Notes: generated from the sequence alone by a model not told the origin. Shown: positions 33,479 to 45,909, counted from the stretch's first letter. The stretch is DNA of 64,000 nucleotides from Phytophthora quininea (GCA_011947345.1 JAAVTG010001021.1:124001-188000), one strand, 5' to 3'. Numbers and translations are program-made.

Positions 33479-36365
33479 TTACGCTGCGCTATTGAAAAAC
33501 TTGTGAAGCTGTCGGCCGTTGGTCTTGCCCAGCAGATCCGTAAGGTCATCTAACGACTTGGAGCTCAGCTCGGCGAGATTCTTAACGCTTGACAGCACCT
33601 TGCGATAGTTACGCTCATTGATGCCAGGTAGCTTCTTCAGTACGTCGACAGAGCTGGTGTTGTAATAGTTGGACGCTAGACCACCTTCACCTGTCGTACC
33701 TTGCGCTCCACTTCCGTCTGTAGGCAATCCATTGCCCAACGCCGCTGCTGTTTCCATGTCCGGTTCATCCTGGTATTTCTTGACAATTCGAAACAGATCC
33801 ACCGTGGCATGCGGCGAGCGAGACCACACGATTCTTAGTGACGGGAAGTGCAGGATGAGTAGCGTCAGCTTTGAGACGATATTGGTGGCGCTGATTTCTG
33901 GGCCAATCTCCGATACATCTTGCAGTGAAAATGCCTTGCCTTGGGTGAACTCGATGAGCAACACCGGCGTCTTGTAGAAGCGACGCATGCTCTCAGCTTG
34001 GTTGAACAACCGTCCAGAATTCAGAGACCCAAACAGGTCGCTGATACTTTTGCGTTCGACGCAGATCTGCGGCGATAAGACGTAGTCCCCGATCTCTAAA
34101 GTCACTGGGAGAACAAACAAGCCTTCTTTGTGTAGCATGGATGGGAGTGCACTACGAAATTCACGAACATCCACGACCACCTTAATACCAGCACGATGCT
34201 GTTTGGCTCGACCACCGGTTCGAGTATCCATGCTGTACTCGGCAACAGTCTGCTGACGAAGCTTCATGTGCAAAGGAATATCATATACGTTCGCGGGCAT
34301 CATCAAGTGGGCCTTCTGGTGGATCAGCTTATCAAATGCCCGCTTCTCACGCTGGATCTCGCTCAGGTACGCTTGCTGTTCTGTGCTTTCTTCGTACATC
34401 ATAAAATAAATCTCTAGTGGAGCCACGTGTGAGGCGTGGAATACCTCCACTTCACGAATAAACGCCATGTCTGGGTCATATAGCACGATACAGGAAGGCA
34501 TGAGATCTTCGAGAAAAGCCGATGCACCGTGTCCGTGCTGCGTAGCTTGCTCGTATGTGCACAGAATAACACTTCCCGTTGGGTCTACGACTTCTAGAGA
34601 TAAATTTGCTGTTCCACTCGACTGCTTGTTACTGTTTGCCCCTGGATCTGCTCGAAGGCGGCCATCGAAAAATTTCTTTGACCTTCTCTCTCGATCTGCT
34701 TTGTCTTCTGCAGCTGTAATAGCCTCCAGCTCTGCAGCCGAAAGCCCGAAACTTGAAACCTCAGTAGAATGGATTTGAACATCACCATACCCGCCGTCTG
34801 TTACTTCCTGTCGTGCTCGCTTTTTAGACTTGGACTGTGACTGCTTACTCTTACCCGCCGAGGTTGTAGTAACTTCTTGAGAATATAGTTCATCGGTTTT
34901 GAGCTTAGCTGCTGCTTCAAGGAGCAGCCGTTGCTCAGTTCCTAGTGATGTCACGTTTCCGCCCTTTGTTTTAGTGCGGTTTCTTTCTGCAGTAAATAAT
35001 GAGCAAAGCGCCTTCGCATCATTTCCTGCGCACCCAAACTCAAGAACTCGCGCAATTGTGCACAAGTACGCTCGTCCTTGACCATAACGAGCACGTTTGC
35101 TCCGCCAGCAGCGTGCTTTTCTTCATCTCCTTTTTTGCCTGCGCTTGCTTTTGCTGTTGTTCTTCATGCACCTCATCGAGAATCTCCTTCAGAGCTCCCC
35201 ACTTGGGATTTTGCTCAAGGACAAGCTTCAATTCAACGTCATCCACATTCGTTACACTCGTCGAGGAGTTAACTCGACGCAGATTCGTCGGTTGCTTGGT
35301 CTTGCTATCTACGACCAGGTAAAGTCTTTCTTTCGCGGCCTTGAGCAGTCTATCAGCTGCATCCGTAAACAGCCATGGCGACGGGAAACGCTGTTGCCCA
35401 TTCATCGTCTGGTAATTCACCAAGAAACAGTAATATGAAATCGCGTCATACCGTGGAAGATAAGCCAGCAGTTGACGCAGTGTGGAGAGATCTCCAACGA
35501 GCTGTTTGGTCTTGATTGGCAGTTTGTGCCACAACGGATCTAGTTGTCGTCGAATGAAAGTACTAAACGATTTCGCCAGCGCCTTATCCATCGTCAAATC
35601 AGCAGCGTCCAAAGATTTCGTACTGCTCTGCAACTCTTTCACCGTCGCTTCCAGCGCCACCAGCAGCGCTTCCTGCATAATCTTCATCGACGGCGAAAAG
35701 CCCACTTCAATCTCGTACACTTCAGGCTGGTGTTTTTCCAAACAAGCATTGATTGAGACGTGGAATCGAGGGTACAAGAACACGTTCCTCACATACAAGT
35801 GCTTGAGCACTTGCTCCACTCGGTTGAAGCCTGACGACAGACCGATGCTGTCGCCGCAGAAGCCTTTGATGAAGCCTTCTCGGTTGCGTTCCCTGTATAG
35901 CCTCAAGATGAACGCCTCAATAGAAGTCTCGGTCACATGGTGTGCGTCGTTCACCAATAGTCCACTGATACTGCCAGGGTCCACGTGGTTGGATAATAAA
36001 TCCACCACCAGGATGCGTGCCGTCACGCAGAAGACGCCGCCGCCTTTGTACATCTGCAGACGTTCCTGCAGGTTGTTACGGGAGTCTACGACCTGCGGGA
36101 GGAAGCGTCTGTCCAGGCCCAGCGCTAGGACCAATCGGCGCAGCGTTGCGGCTTGTTCATTAGCGTTCAGACACAGCACCAGACTGCGAGGCGAGCAGTA
36201 GAGCCGTACGAAGCTCGCCAGGACGCGCAGCAGACCCAATCCGCGTCCTAAAACCAACACACCGTCCTGGTCGTAGAGCTCTTGCACAATTTCCTTCTCG
36301 TACGGCAGCCATCGTCCTGCTAGCGACGAGATCAAGGCTTCGCCATCGCCGTCAGTTTGCTCCAT
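33479..36365 (-). CDS. XPF: XPF/ERCC4/Rad1 structure-specific endonuclease subunit
   Basis: Cuts 5' of DNA lesions with ERCC1 in nucleotide excision repair and also acts in interstrand crosslink repair. The start taken is the ATG at 36365 (MEQTDGDGEALISSLAGRW). An N-terminal SF2 helicase-like domain without ATPase motifs (LVLGRGLGLLRVL, ILVVDLLSNHVDPGSISGLLV, AFILRLYRERNREGFIKGF) is followed by the ERCC4 nuclease with GDYVLSPQICVERKSISDL (the GD-ERK-D signature) and a C-terminal helix-hairpin-helix (LPGINERNYRKVL). About 962 codons; human XPF is 916. Two one-base breaks are inferred at 35102-35104 (after STLLAG) and at CCC 34962-34964. Both sides are highly conserved. Its ATG lies 73 bases from the divergent PAP2 copy 1. 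Confidence 0.94.
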
Positions 36366-36438
36366 TTTAGGAAGTGAACCCAAGAGACCTTTTACAATGG
36401 CTGTAAAATTAGGATGAAAGTTGATAGTCGGACCGAAC

Positions 36439-37631
36439 ATGGAGGCGGTGGATATTGAGGAAGATGGAGACGCTCTGGAGGATGTGGACGAGTACACGCT
36501 CATGATGGGGGACCGGGAGAAGTCGACACCTGACGAGCAGCGTGACAGCGACCTACGACACATGCTGAAAGACTACCGCGTCTTTGAATTTAGCTGCACC
36601 GTCGTCATGTTCGCTTTGGCATCCTTCTTCGCCTACATCCCAGTACAAAAGCGTAAGCGATTGCCTAGATTCATAGAACTTATATTAAAAGAAAGCTGCA
36701 GCTGATGTTGGTGACTTATCCTTTGCAGGTACTGTCCCGCATGTTGAAGTGCCAGTAAACTCGACGACTTCAATCTGGTCTAGAGACCCGACACTCAATG
36801 CCAAGTTGCTGGCAGAACAAGGTCAGCATTGTGCAGACCTTAGCAATGACCATCGCTCTAATACTCGAGTTTTCTACTTCTTTTTCTATTAGTGCCAACT
36901 GGATCGCTAGTGTTGTTTGGAACTGTTATTCCGGTCGGAATCAACCTTCTCATGAACTTTGTGTTTCCTGTGACGTGGGGGTCAAGTTGATTCGACACGA
37001 CACTCGCGACTTGTTGCTGACGTTGGCGCAGTCTACCTGTTTGGCCCAGTTGCTGACGGAGTTCACCAAGAACATGACGGGGCGATTTCGACCAAACTTC
37101 TATGCCATGTGCGGCTGGCAGTATGACGTTGTGTGGGATGGAGTGACGAATTTGTGCACAGACCCTGCCGGAGAGAAAGAAGGTCGCAAAAGCTTCCCTT
37201 CTGGACATGCTTCGTTCGCGTGGTCTACGATGCTTGTATTAACGGTGCGTACGATGCGTCTCATATCTTCGTACCTGAGATCGCCTGCTATAATGTTTCT
37301 GAGATGGTGTGTACACAAACAGCTCTACCTACTAGGTCGGTCGCAACTCAACCACAAGAGTCGCAGTGAGTCGGCGGCACATGGCGTTCGGGCGATGCTG
37401 AAGTTGGTGCTCTGCTTCATCCCAACATTTGTTGCCTCGTGGGTGGCCATTACGCGGTCAATCGATGATTGGCACCACTACGCCGACATTTTAGCAGGCA
37501 GCATCATCGGCGCTGCGACTGCGTGCATTGCGTACAGCTACAACTATGGCTCTGTCTTCAGCTGGGAATCAGCTGGCATCCCTCGACAAGAAAGCCACTT
37601 GCGCCGCCGATTGCGGAACCGCAGCATTTGA
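36439..37631 (+). CDS. PAP2-family lipid phosphatase, copy 1
   Basis: Integral membrane phosphatase of the phosphatidate / diacylglycerol pyrophosphate type. Exons are 36439-36652, 36729-36821, 36893-37244 and 37323-37631, and all phases fit. The protein starts MEAVDIEEDGDALED (acidic), then about six membrane helices. Catalytic motifs: KNMTGRFRP (motif I, KX6RP), FPSGHASF (motif II, general-acid His) and TRSIDDWHHYAD (motif III, nucleophilic His and Asp). It ends RRRLRNRSI without the extra C-terminal exon seen in copies 2, 3, 5 and 6. The intron inside the Arg codon before the VNSTTSIW segment is present. It shares a 73-base promoter region with XPF. The substrate is inferred from the family. 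Confidence 0.9.
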
Positions 37632-37939
37632 GGGACCAAACCATAAATATTCCTCGCATGCTTTTTTCACCGATATCCTCCTCCTAGCTAAGCTGTGTAC
37701 AGGTGCACTTCATAATGAAACTGAGCTGTTCAAGTAATAATATTCTCTGCTCCCACCAGCGTCATCGCTAGTCGCCATCTTCAGAAACCGCCGAAAGGTC
37801 GTCCACCACACACCGAAATCGATCGGTGCTTGGCAAGGACGATACGAGGCTTGAGATTAAACTATGATGCCTGGCGAGAAAGAACGAAATCAGCTTTATG
37901 AAATCCAGCAAGCTACTGCTGGCAAATGCAAATCGTCGA
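37632..37939. other. Convergent 3' spacer between PAP2 copies 1 and 2
   Basis: The 3' ends of copies 1 (+) and 2 (-) meet here. I see no gene; it should hold both polyadenylation regions. Confidence 0.5.
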
Positions 37940-39280
37940 CTAATTACCATTCGTGGTGCGGTTGTGGATATTCATCACATATTCGTTCTGGGCTTTTGCC
38001 CGCCCCATTTCGCTGCTTGTGTCCGTTGCCATGGACCCGCTGCTGCTTGTGTACGTCATGTTGCTTCGGCTCGAGGCGAGCTTATCCTGCACAGCATTTT
38101 CACAGCTTGGTTAAAAAATGTCGACTCAATATAGCACATTGGCCACTGACTCACCTTGCAATGGATATGACACTGCTGCAAGGGAACACCCGCATTGTCA
38201 CTGCTGAAGACGGAAGCGTAATTGTAGCTGTAGGCAATGCAAGCCGAGGTGGCGCCAATGATGCTGCCCGCCAGAATATCAGCGTAGTGATGCCAGTTGT
38301 CGATGGAGCGTGTAACTGCCACCCATGCCGCCAGAAACGATGGAATAAAGCAGAAAAACAGCTTCAGCGTCTTGCGGCCGCCCCTTGCCATGGTTTCGCT
38401 TCGATTCTGGCAATTCAGGGTCGATCGTCCCAACAAATAGAGCTGCAGGCGAAGAGAAAAACGCAATCAGATCACCACAATGCACTAAAAATTGCGGCAG
38501 AAGACGATACGTACCGTAAGCACCAGCATCGTCGACCACGCAAAGGAAGCATGGCCTGACGGGAAGCTTTTGCGTCCTTCCTTCTCGCCCGCTGCGTCCT
38601 GGCACAAGTTGGTCACTCCGTCCCACACGGCGTCGTAGTCCCACTTGCACATGTCGTAGAAGCACGGACGGAACCTGCCCGTCATGTTCTTGGTGAACTG
38701 CGTCAACAGCGTGGCCATACTCGTCGACTGCACGATAGTCAGCAGGAAGTCGCGCGTGTCGTGCGGGATGATGCGCACACTGTGGAGTTTCGGCAGCGCG
38801 TAGTTGATGAACAAGTTGATAATCACCGGCGCGCCGCCACCAATCCCTACCAACGCGTACATCGGCACTGTAAAACATGAAACTCACAATCGGTTATCCC
38901 AAAGTATCCATATTGACGCTAAAACTTGCGGCCCTACCTTGCTGCGTGTGCTCCTTGTTGTTGATCGTCGGGTCCCGCGCCCAGATCGTCGCCGTGGCGT
39001 TTAACCTCACTTCGATGTTGGGGATGTCACCTGCAGCACCCCCGCATTTTGCGTCAGTTACTCGAATCCCCATCCAATCTTAATCCGTGTTTACTAAAAG
39101 CCACGTACGCTGGGCCACCTGGATCTTGGCGAAGAAGAGCGCAAAGCCATACATGAGCACGGAGATGGCGAACTCGGCCAATCGATAGTCGCGCACGATG
39201 CGTTGCCACTTTCCCGCGGCGGGACGAACCTCGGCACCGGCGAGCGTGGGCAGCTCGGCCACCGACGTGATCGACTCCAT
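37940..39280 (-). CDS. PAP2-family lipid phosphatase, copy 2
   Basis: The start chosen is the ATG at 39280 (MESITSVAELPTL), because the longer frame upstream has only a GTG and no in-frame ATG. Exons follow the copy 1 pattern: first exon to 39109 (QVAQ, then a split Arg codon), the IPNIEVRLNATATIW exon, the VPMYALVGIG exon with KNMTGRFRP and FPSGHASF, and the LYLLGR exon with TRSIDNWHHYAD. A fifth exon (37940 to about 38086) ends TNGN. All three catalytic motifs are intact. The last exon is Ser/Thr-rich with no known motif. Phosphatidate-type phosphatase activity is inferred from the family. Confidence 0.87.
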
Positions 39281-39930
39281 GAACGGCACGTCGCTCGCGT
39301 TGCTGGACGCAGCGCGCAGTCGGGAATGCGTCTCCGTGGTGCTGCTTCGCGGCTGGTAACGCGCGAAATGAGGGGCTTCCTCCACCCACTTCTCCTTCGC
39401 TTCTGACGAGGCTCGAGCTCGAGCGCCAGACGACAGGCGATATCCGCGACCGAACGAACAGAGAGCAGAAAATATGCAAGTGGCGGTGCGCCTACAGAAA
39501 CGCGGGAGCCAGCCTGATGAAATAAGATACGGAAGTACGATTTAGCAAGTATCAATCAGACAAAAATAAGTAGGAGGGCTTCATCTTCCAGATTGATCTC
39601 GAGGCGCTCAGGTGGTTCTCCACGTCAGGGCCGTTGCAGCACGTTCCAAAAGAAAGCCGCTGCGCGCCGTATAAGGCCACTGCCAATTATGGCGCTCACT
39701 ACTTCAAAGCTTTGCGTTTGCTAAACAGGGTGCAGGAAATCTACCGACCTCGATGACGGACGTTCGAGACACCACACGTCCGTAAGCAGCAACCGGCCAC
39801 AGACCGGGGATGACCAGCACGTACAGTGCACTCCGCTCAGTGGACCGCTGCGATCGCAATTGAGGCGGCAGCTCTATTTGTCGAGGTGATGGATCTCGAC
39901 GATAGGGGTGAAGGAGCCTACGTGTGATAG
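39281..39930. other. Spacer between PAP2 copies 2 and 3
   Basis: The frame of copy 2 stays open upstream to beyond 39490 but without an ATG; an upstream non-coding or coding exon is possible (an acceptor-like TTCTGTAG occurs on the minus strand near 39490). The rest, 39550-39930, shows nothing recognisable. Confidence 0.4.
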
Positions 39931-41285
39931 TTAACGTCGTCGGCCTCGTTCGAGCGTGTCCACTGCGTTGTTGTTTGCGTGTGACTCTTCCGATCCGTTT
40001 TCACCGCAATCTCGCTTTGCCTCCGAGTTGACCAACCACGCTGTCGTTAATGCCAGAATCAAAGTGACGATATTTTCGTTGCAAACCCACCTTGCTCCTC
40101 TCGTGGATCGCGGCGTATGGCAACCCAGCACGGTCCCAACTGTATATCGAGCCGTAGTTGTGGTAGTACGCCATGCACGCAGCTGCGGCGCCAACGACGC
40201 ACCCTGCGACGACGTCGCTGTAATGGTGGCGGTTGTCTAGCGTCCGCGTGATGGCGACCCACGAAGCACCTAGACACGGCAGGAAGCAAAAGAAAAACTT
40301 GAACGTCTTGACGCTGTCGTAGAAGATCGACTCGGTGCAGTTCTCGAAGGTAAGACGAGAGCGTCCAAGCAGGTAAAGCTGTTCAAAAGTATGTGAGATG
40401 CCTGCATTCTTGATAAAATACTACAACCGAAAGCTTACCGTGAGTACGCCCATGACAGACCAAGCGAAGGAAGCGTGTCCTGACGGGAAACTTTGCCGAC
40501 CATCTCGTTCACCCTCAGCGTCACGGCACAGGTTCGTAACTCCATCCCACACCGCGCTGTAGTCCCAGCCACAGTCGTCGTAGAAATCCGGCCGGAAGCG
40601 ACCCGTGACGTTCTTTGTGAAATTCACAAGGAACGTCGACAGCGTGATGGCCTGCCCCAAGCTCAGCAAGTGGTCGCGAAAGTCATGCTCAATGATGCGG
40701 ATCTTGACAAACTTTGGCAGAATAAAGTTGATCGAAAAGTTAATGACGATCGGGATGGCGAGACCGACAACGATGAGCGACCACATGGCGACTGCATACA
40801 AGCAAGGCTATTAAGGCTATCACCACGACAGCAAATAGCGTTGACAACAAGTTTGCACGCACCGTGTTGCGAGAGCTGCACTTGGTCAAGCGAAGGATCT
40901 CGTCCCCAAATGCTGGTCGTCGAGTTTAGCCGCATTTCGATCGCAGGAATGGGTCCTACATGTTCACAATGAAATGGGTTAAAACAAACTACGTAAAGCT
41001 AATCACTTTACAGCCGAGTCACTCACGTTTGTGCAGGTCCACCCACTTGCTGAGCCGTCTAGCGATGATGTACAGGACGATGGCAAATGCGTACTCGACC
41101 ACTCGGTATTCGAGGAGGAGTTTCTGCCATTTCGGACGGCTGGTTGTTGCGACGTCGCTCTCATTCGAGACCCGCGTCGTGTCAACCCCATGCTTGTCGT
41201 CCAGCGGCGATGTCAACACCGTCTGGTAGTCACCCGCTTCTTGGTGATCCGAGGCGCCGTCGCGAGCAGGTCTTGCGTCTCCCAT
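39931..41285 (-). CDS. PAP2-family lipid phosphatase, copy 3 (divergent)
   Basis: It starts at the ATG at 41285 (MGDARPARDGASDHQ). It has the intron in the Arg codon (LHK-R/PIPAIEMRLN), then the exon with the MWSLIVVGLAIPIVINFSI helix, KNVTGRFRP and FPSGHASF, and the LYLLGRSRLTFENCTES exon. Motif III reads TRTLDNRHHYSD: the Trp found before the catalytic His in the other five copies is Arg here. The last exon ends LERGRRR at 39931. The catalytic residues are all present, but this copy is the most divergent of the array in motif III and in the loop after motif I (DFYDDCGWDYSAVW). It may have altered specificity; that is inference. Confidence 0.85.
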
Positions 41286-41384
41286 CGTGCAAGAAACCGC
41301 AAAATTAAGGTCTCAGAATCAAAAGTGTCACAAATTGGCATCAGCTTGCCCTCGAAGGCTTCCTACATGTTCATAACATTTTAT

Positions 41385-42615
41385 TTACTTGGTACTTGTA
41401 CGTTGGCTGTGACTTTGGCTGCGAGTGTTAGCACTGATAACGTAGTCGCTCACTTGGAGCTTGTCGTTGGTGTTGCTGGGACTTTCGGTTTCTACCGGTT
41501 GGTGAAGGTCGTCGGTCTTCCTCTTCTCGTGGGCTGCTTCGCACGGTAGTCCAGCGTACTCCCAGCAGAAAATGGAGCTGTAGTTGTAGCTGTAGGCCAG
41601 GCAGGCCGCAATGGCGCCGATGATGCTGCCGGCCAGAATGTCCGAGTAATGGTGCCAGTTATCGATCGATCGGGTGATGGCGACCCAAGACGCTGCCAAA
41701 CAGGGAGCGAAGCACAGAAACAGCTTCAGTGCCTTCGTGCCGCCGCGCATAAATGACTCGCTGCGACCTGTACAGTTGAGTCGGGATCGTCCGAGCAGGT
41801 AGAGCTGCAGTAGCAAAAGAAACATTAGCATCTGCAACAAGACACCAAAGCCTCAGTCAATAGCGGTATCTCACCGTGAGAACGAGCATCGTGGCCCACG
41901 CGAACGACGAGTGACCGGACGGGAAGCTTTTTCGGCCTTCCTCTTCTCCAGCAGCATCCGAGCACAAGTTAGTCACCCCGTCCCACACGGCGTCGTAGTT
42001 CCAGCCGCACATGTCGTAGAAGCACGGACGGAAGCGGCCGGTAGCGTGCTTCGTGAACTGCGTGAGCAGAGTGGAGAGCGTCACCGCTTGGGTCATCGTC
42101 AACAAGAAGTCCCGGACGTCGTGCGGGATGGCGCGGATATCACGGAGCTTCGGGGCGACGTAATTCATGAGCAAGTTAACGGCAACAGGCAAGCCGATTC
42201 CAACGATGATCAAGACGAACATGGGCACTGCTCAACAACAACATCATCAGTAATGCTGCAACTGCGCTTCCTACTACTACTACGCACCTTGCTCCTTCAT
42301 CTTGCTCTGGTCTATTGACGGGTCCCGTGCCCACACGGTGGTGGTGGAGTTCAACCTTACTTGGATTCTCGGGATCGGACGCTCGTTGACGGTCATCATG
42401 CTGAAGCCCTTGGCGACGATGTACATGAGCAGAGTGGCCCCAAACTCGGCCACGCGGTAGTCGCAAAGCAGTCGCTTCCAGCCTCGTCGTCGTGGGGTTA
42501 GCTGGTCATCTGCGCAGTCCTCGGGTCGAGGCGTCCAACTGGGAGGGGTGGTGACCGACTGGAACTCGCTGTTCGGAGAAGGAGTCTCGCGGTTCGTTGT
42601 CGTCTTGCTGGTCAT
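41385..42615 (-). CDS. PAP2-family lipid phosphatase, copy 4
   Basis: The start chosen is the ATG at 42615 (MTSKTTTNRETPSPN); the frame extends further only through a TTG. The first two exons of copies 1-3 are fused: NERPIPRIQVRLN is read without an intron. Motifs are KHATGRFRP, FPSGHSSF and TRSIDNWHHYSD. The LYLLGR exon runs on without a further intron to a tail of about 50 polar residues ending SQRTSTK at 41385. About six membrane helices. Its start lies 358 bases beyond the 3' end of copy 5. Confidence 0.88.
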
Positions 42616-42973
42616 CGTTTGCTCTAGCGGTCTCCGAAACAAGAATGAGCGGCCTTGCAGTGTATCTGACGCAGCTGCCGACGTGGCCAGCTACCGCGCG
42701 CTGCTGCCTGCATTTCGAGTCGGAGTGTGTCCTATCTTGTCTATACAAAACGCAAGATGATTTCTCATTTTGTGATTCGACTAGCCTGAATAGACACGCT
42801 GAGAGTGCATCACGCGTATGGTACAGTGCGAGTCCCAAGTGGGTACTCTACGGCTCGAGTGCTGTCCACCAGCAGATACATCGCAGCTTGCACGGCAACG
42901 ACTGCAAGAATGCGTTCGTACGGCACTTTAATCATGATGTGTTTGGTTAATCAATCTGGCTGTGCGTGATCCC
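42616..42973. other. Spacer between PAP2 copies 4 and 5
   Basis: It holds the promoter of copy 4 and the 3' flank of copy 5. Overlapping ORFs on both strands show no recognisable motif. Confidence 0.5.
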
Positions 42974-44150
42974 CTACGGCTGCCAGGAGTTGGAGTCTCT
43001 GGTGCCGAGATCGACAATGTAGTCGCAGCGACTCGACACGCATTTCTGCAGGACGCGCTGCTGGCTTGCAGGCGGGTGGAGAGAGCAGTCGTGCTTGTCC
43101 TGCTGCAGTTTCACGTGCGAGTCAGCCACCTAGTCCTCACTTCAACAAGGAATCCGATCTTCTTACCATGCGACGCTCGTGCAGAACCTCGAGTGGCAAC
43201 CCGGCCGAGTCCCAGCAGAAGATCGAGCCGTAGTTGTAACTGTACGTGAGCGACGCCGACACTGCGCCGATGATGCTGCCCGCGAGGATGTCGCTGTAGT
43301 GGTGCCAGTTGTCGATGCTGCGCGTCACCGACACCCAGGCCGCGAGCAGCGTCGGCGCGCAGCACAAGAAGAGCAGCAGACTCTTCTTCCCGCCTCGCAG
43401 CATCGAGTCGCTGCGGTTCTCGCAGTTTAGACGCGAGCGGCCCAGCAGATAGAGCTGCCATTAAAAAAATATTCGTGAGTGCAAGTTTACAAGTATGAGG
43501 GGGAGAATAAAGCCGTACCGTTAGCACGAGCATCGTGGACCATGCGAAGGATGCGTGTCCTGACGGGAAGCTCTTGCGGCCTTCCTTCTCGCCGGCGGAG
43601 TCCGTGCACAGGTTGGTGACTCCGTCCCAGACGACATCGTGGTTCCACTTGCACATATCGTAGAAGCTCGGACGGAATCGACCGGTAATGCTCTTTGTGA
43701 ACTGCGTGAGGAGAGTTGTCATGGCCATCGACTGGAACAGAGTGAGCAGGAAGTCCCTCGTGTCGTGGGCAATAACGCGCACGTTCCACATCTTGGGAAG
43801 TACGTAGTTGACAGTATAATTTGTCGCGAGAGGCAGTCCGACACCAAACGATAGGAGCGCCCACATTGGCACTACAATGCACACGCGTTAGCTTCAGGTC
43901 CAGACACCAAACTTATTGATTCAAACTCACCTTGTTCGGCCAGTTTCGGCTCGTCCAGAGCGGGGTCCAAGGCGTAAAATGTCGTCGTTGAGTTTATCCG
44001 GATCCGAATGGATGGAATCGGTCGGTCGTGCACGGGGATCAGCGCAAATACAAGCGCCACAGCGTACATGGCGACTGTACCGACGAACTCGAGCAATCGG
44101 TAGTCTGTCAATACACGTTGCCAGGTGCTTTGGGGCTGGGAGTCCTCCAT
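42974..44150 (-). CDS. PAP2-family lipid phosphatase, copy 5
   Basis: The start taken is the ATG at 44150 (MEDSQPQSTWQRVL); the upstream frame begins only at a TTG. There is no intron in the DRPIPSIRIRIN segment. Motifs are KSITGRFRP, FPSGHASF and TRSIDNWHHYSD. A donor ATG/GTAAGA near 43169 leads to a short last exon (42974 to about 43095) whose end, RCDYIVDLGTRDSNSWQP, is related to the end of copy 6 (RNDLIVDLSNRGRNASE). That pairing, the shared lack of the first intron and overall similarity mark copies 5 and 6 as closest relatives although they are in opposite orientation. Confidence 0.87.
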
Positions 44151-44942
44151 CTTCGCACCGTCCTCCAACGTGTCTCCCCAAGCTGTGGCATTATCGATAA
44201 GGACTGGTACGTCGTGCTGGGGTCCTTCTCGTCTGCACTCTTGGCTGTGCTCGCCATCACCGCCTACAATTGCGAAATGGAGCAGACTGCCACAAGTGAA
44301 CCATTTCGGCCGGAGCTGTTCATATGGGATTAGGATTAGAGATCTTGAGCTGAACCAAGCGTTGGACTTACTTGGCCAGCCATCCGCAAAAAGTAATCGC
44401 AGTTGTTTTGAAATGTCCTGGCGTCATGCCATTTCCAACGTAAACTCTACGGACACCAAGCACAGATGCCCAACACTGCTGCAGACACGCACTACGTAGA
44501 ACTAGCTGAGCGCTGCCCACTGGATTATCTGTCCACGCACTGGCTGTCACATGCGCAGCAACACCATTGATCGTCGGCGATCTGCACACGCGCCAGTCTG
44601 GAAGTCATCACCAAACTTTTCGGAATCGTACTTAGCGCGGAATCTGACTAGATCATCCGCGAAGAGCTCCAGACTCGGTCGCCATGCGCCGCTCCTCGGG
44701 GCCACGGTGCGAGCTCTTGCCGTCTCCATACTCTACCATTCTCATGCGTTAGTGTCTCTCTTTCCTCTCTGATAGCCGAGCAGCTGCTGCCTCCGCTCGT
44801 GGCACCAGGTATTGAATAGCGTTGGACATTTCCAATCGCAACTGTTGAGTGATTGATCTCTTTGTCTGTGTATCTTAGAGACGCGTCTGCATTCGGAGGT
44901 TTCCGACTGCCAGAGAGCGACGACGACTACGAGGAGAAGGCC
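44151..44942. other. Divergent region between PAP2 copy 5 and makorin
   Basis: It contains both promoters. The makorin frame stays open upstream to 44853 without a better ATG. Other ORFs here (44028-44499) are shadows or unsupported, and no RNA gene was recognised. Confidence 0.45.
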
Positions 44943-45909
44943 ATGAGTTGCCCCAGACAGAACTCGGCGGCGACACCGGCCACGCTCTGCCGCTTCTTCG
45001 TGCTGGGCAAGTGCCGCTACGGCAGCCATTGCACGTTCTCTCACGCGCTGCCAGCTCAAGTGAGTGAGTGTGCTACTAGTGAGGAAGAAGGCCTCTCAGC
45101 AGCAGCGGCTCTCGTCGATTGCCCGTTCTTCTTGCGCGGCAATTGCAAGTACGGAGAGCATTGCCGACTACGACACAACCGAGCTGCGTTGCCGACGGGG
45201 AGAGCTTCTGCAGCTGCGAGGAGTTCTGCTGCAGTTCCCGACGCTGCTACGGCGAGTTCTAATGACAACCAACAGGACTACACGTGCGGCATTTGCTTCG
45301 ACGACATTGTGGAGTCCGGCAAACACTTTGGACTGCTAAGTAAGTGTGAATTAGTCATATTGTTGGGAATTGTGCTGATGATGCATTGGTGTTTCAGGCT
45401 GCGACCATTGCTTCTGCCTGGACTGCTTGCGGTCGTGGCGCCAGTCGAAGGACATGGAGGTGGAAGTGATTCGCGCGTGTCCTGCTTGCCGCGAACCGAG
45501 CGACTATATCGTGCCGTCGCTTGTATTCTGCACTGGAGACGCCAAGAAGCAGGTCGTGGAAGCCTACAAGAGCCACCTAGCTCTTCGCGAGTGCAAGTAC
45601 TTCAACGGTCTGTTCGGTAGCTGTCCGTTTGGACAACACTGTTTCTACGCACACCGTGACTCGGAAGGCTGCGACGTGAAGCACTTGGACCGCCCCAAGC
45701 GATCCTCAAAGCCTCGCCGCCGAAATGGCCGCCAGGGTGACGCTGCGTTGCAAGCTTTGTTGCAACAATACAGCCGCATCTTCCGCTTCTTCGACGTTGC
45801 GGACTGGGAAGACTTTGATTTGGTCGGTGGATTTGACTCGGACGAGTCTGACAGCGACGACTACGACGACTACGACGACTACGGTTCTGATGACTACGAC
45901 TCTGAGTAA
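44943..45909 (+). CDS. Makorin-type E3 ubiquitin ligase (CCCH-CCCH-RING-CCCH)
   Basis: Start at 44943 (MSCPRQNSAATP). Two N-terminal CCCH fingers (CRFFVLGKCRYGSHCTFSH, CPFFLRGNCKYGEHCRLRH) come first, then a RING (CGICFDDI ... CDHCFCLDCLRSW ... CPACREPSDY). An intron (45340-45397) interrupts the RING inside the Ser codon before CDHC. The RING is followed by a third CCCH (CKYFNGLFGSCPFGQHCFYAH). This order is diagnostic of makorins, which bind RNA and ubiquitinate partners. The C-terminus is unusual: a long acidic tail of repeated Asp-Asp-Tyr and Ser-Asp units (45837-45906). The gene sits inside the PAP2 array. Confidence 0.9.
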
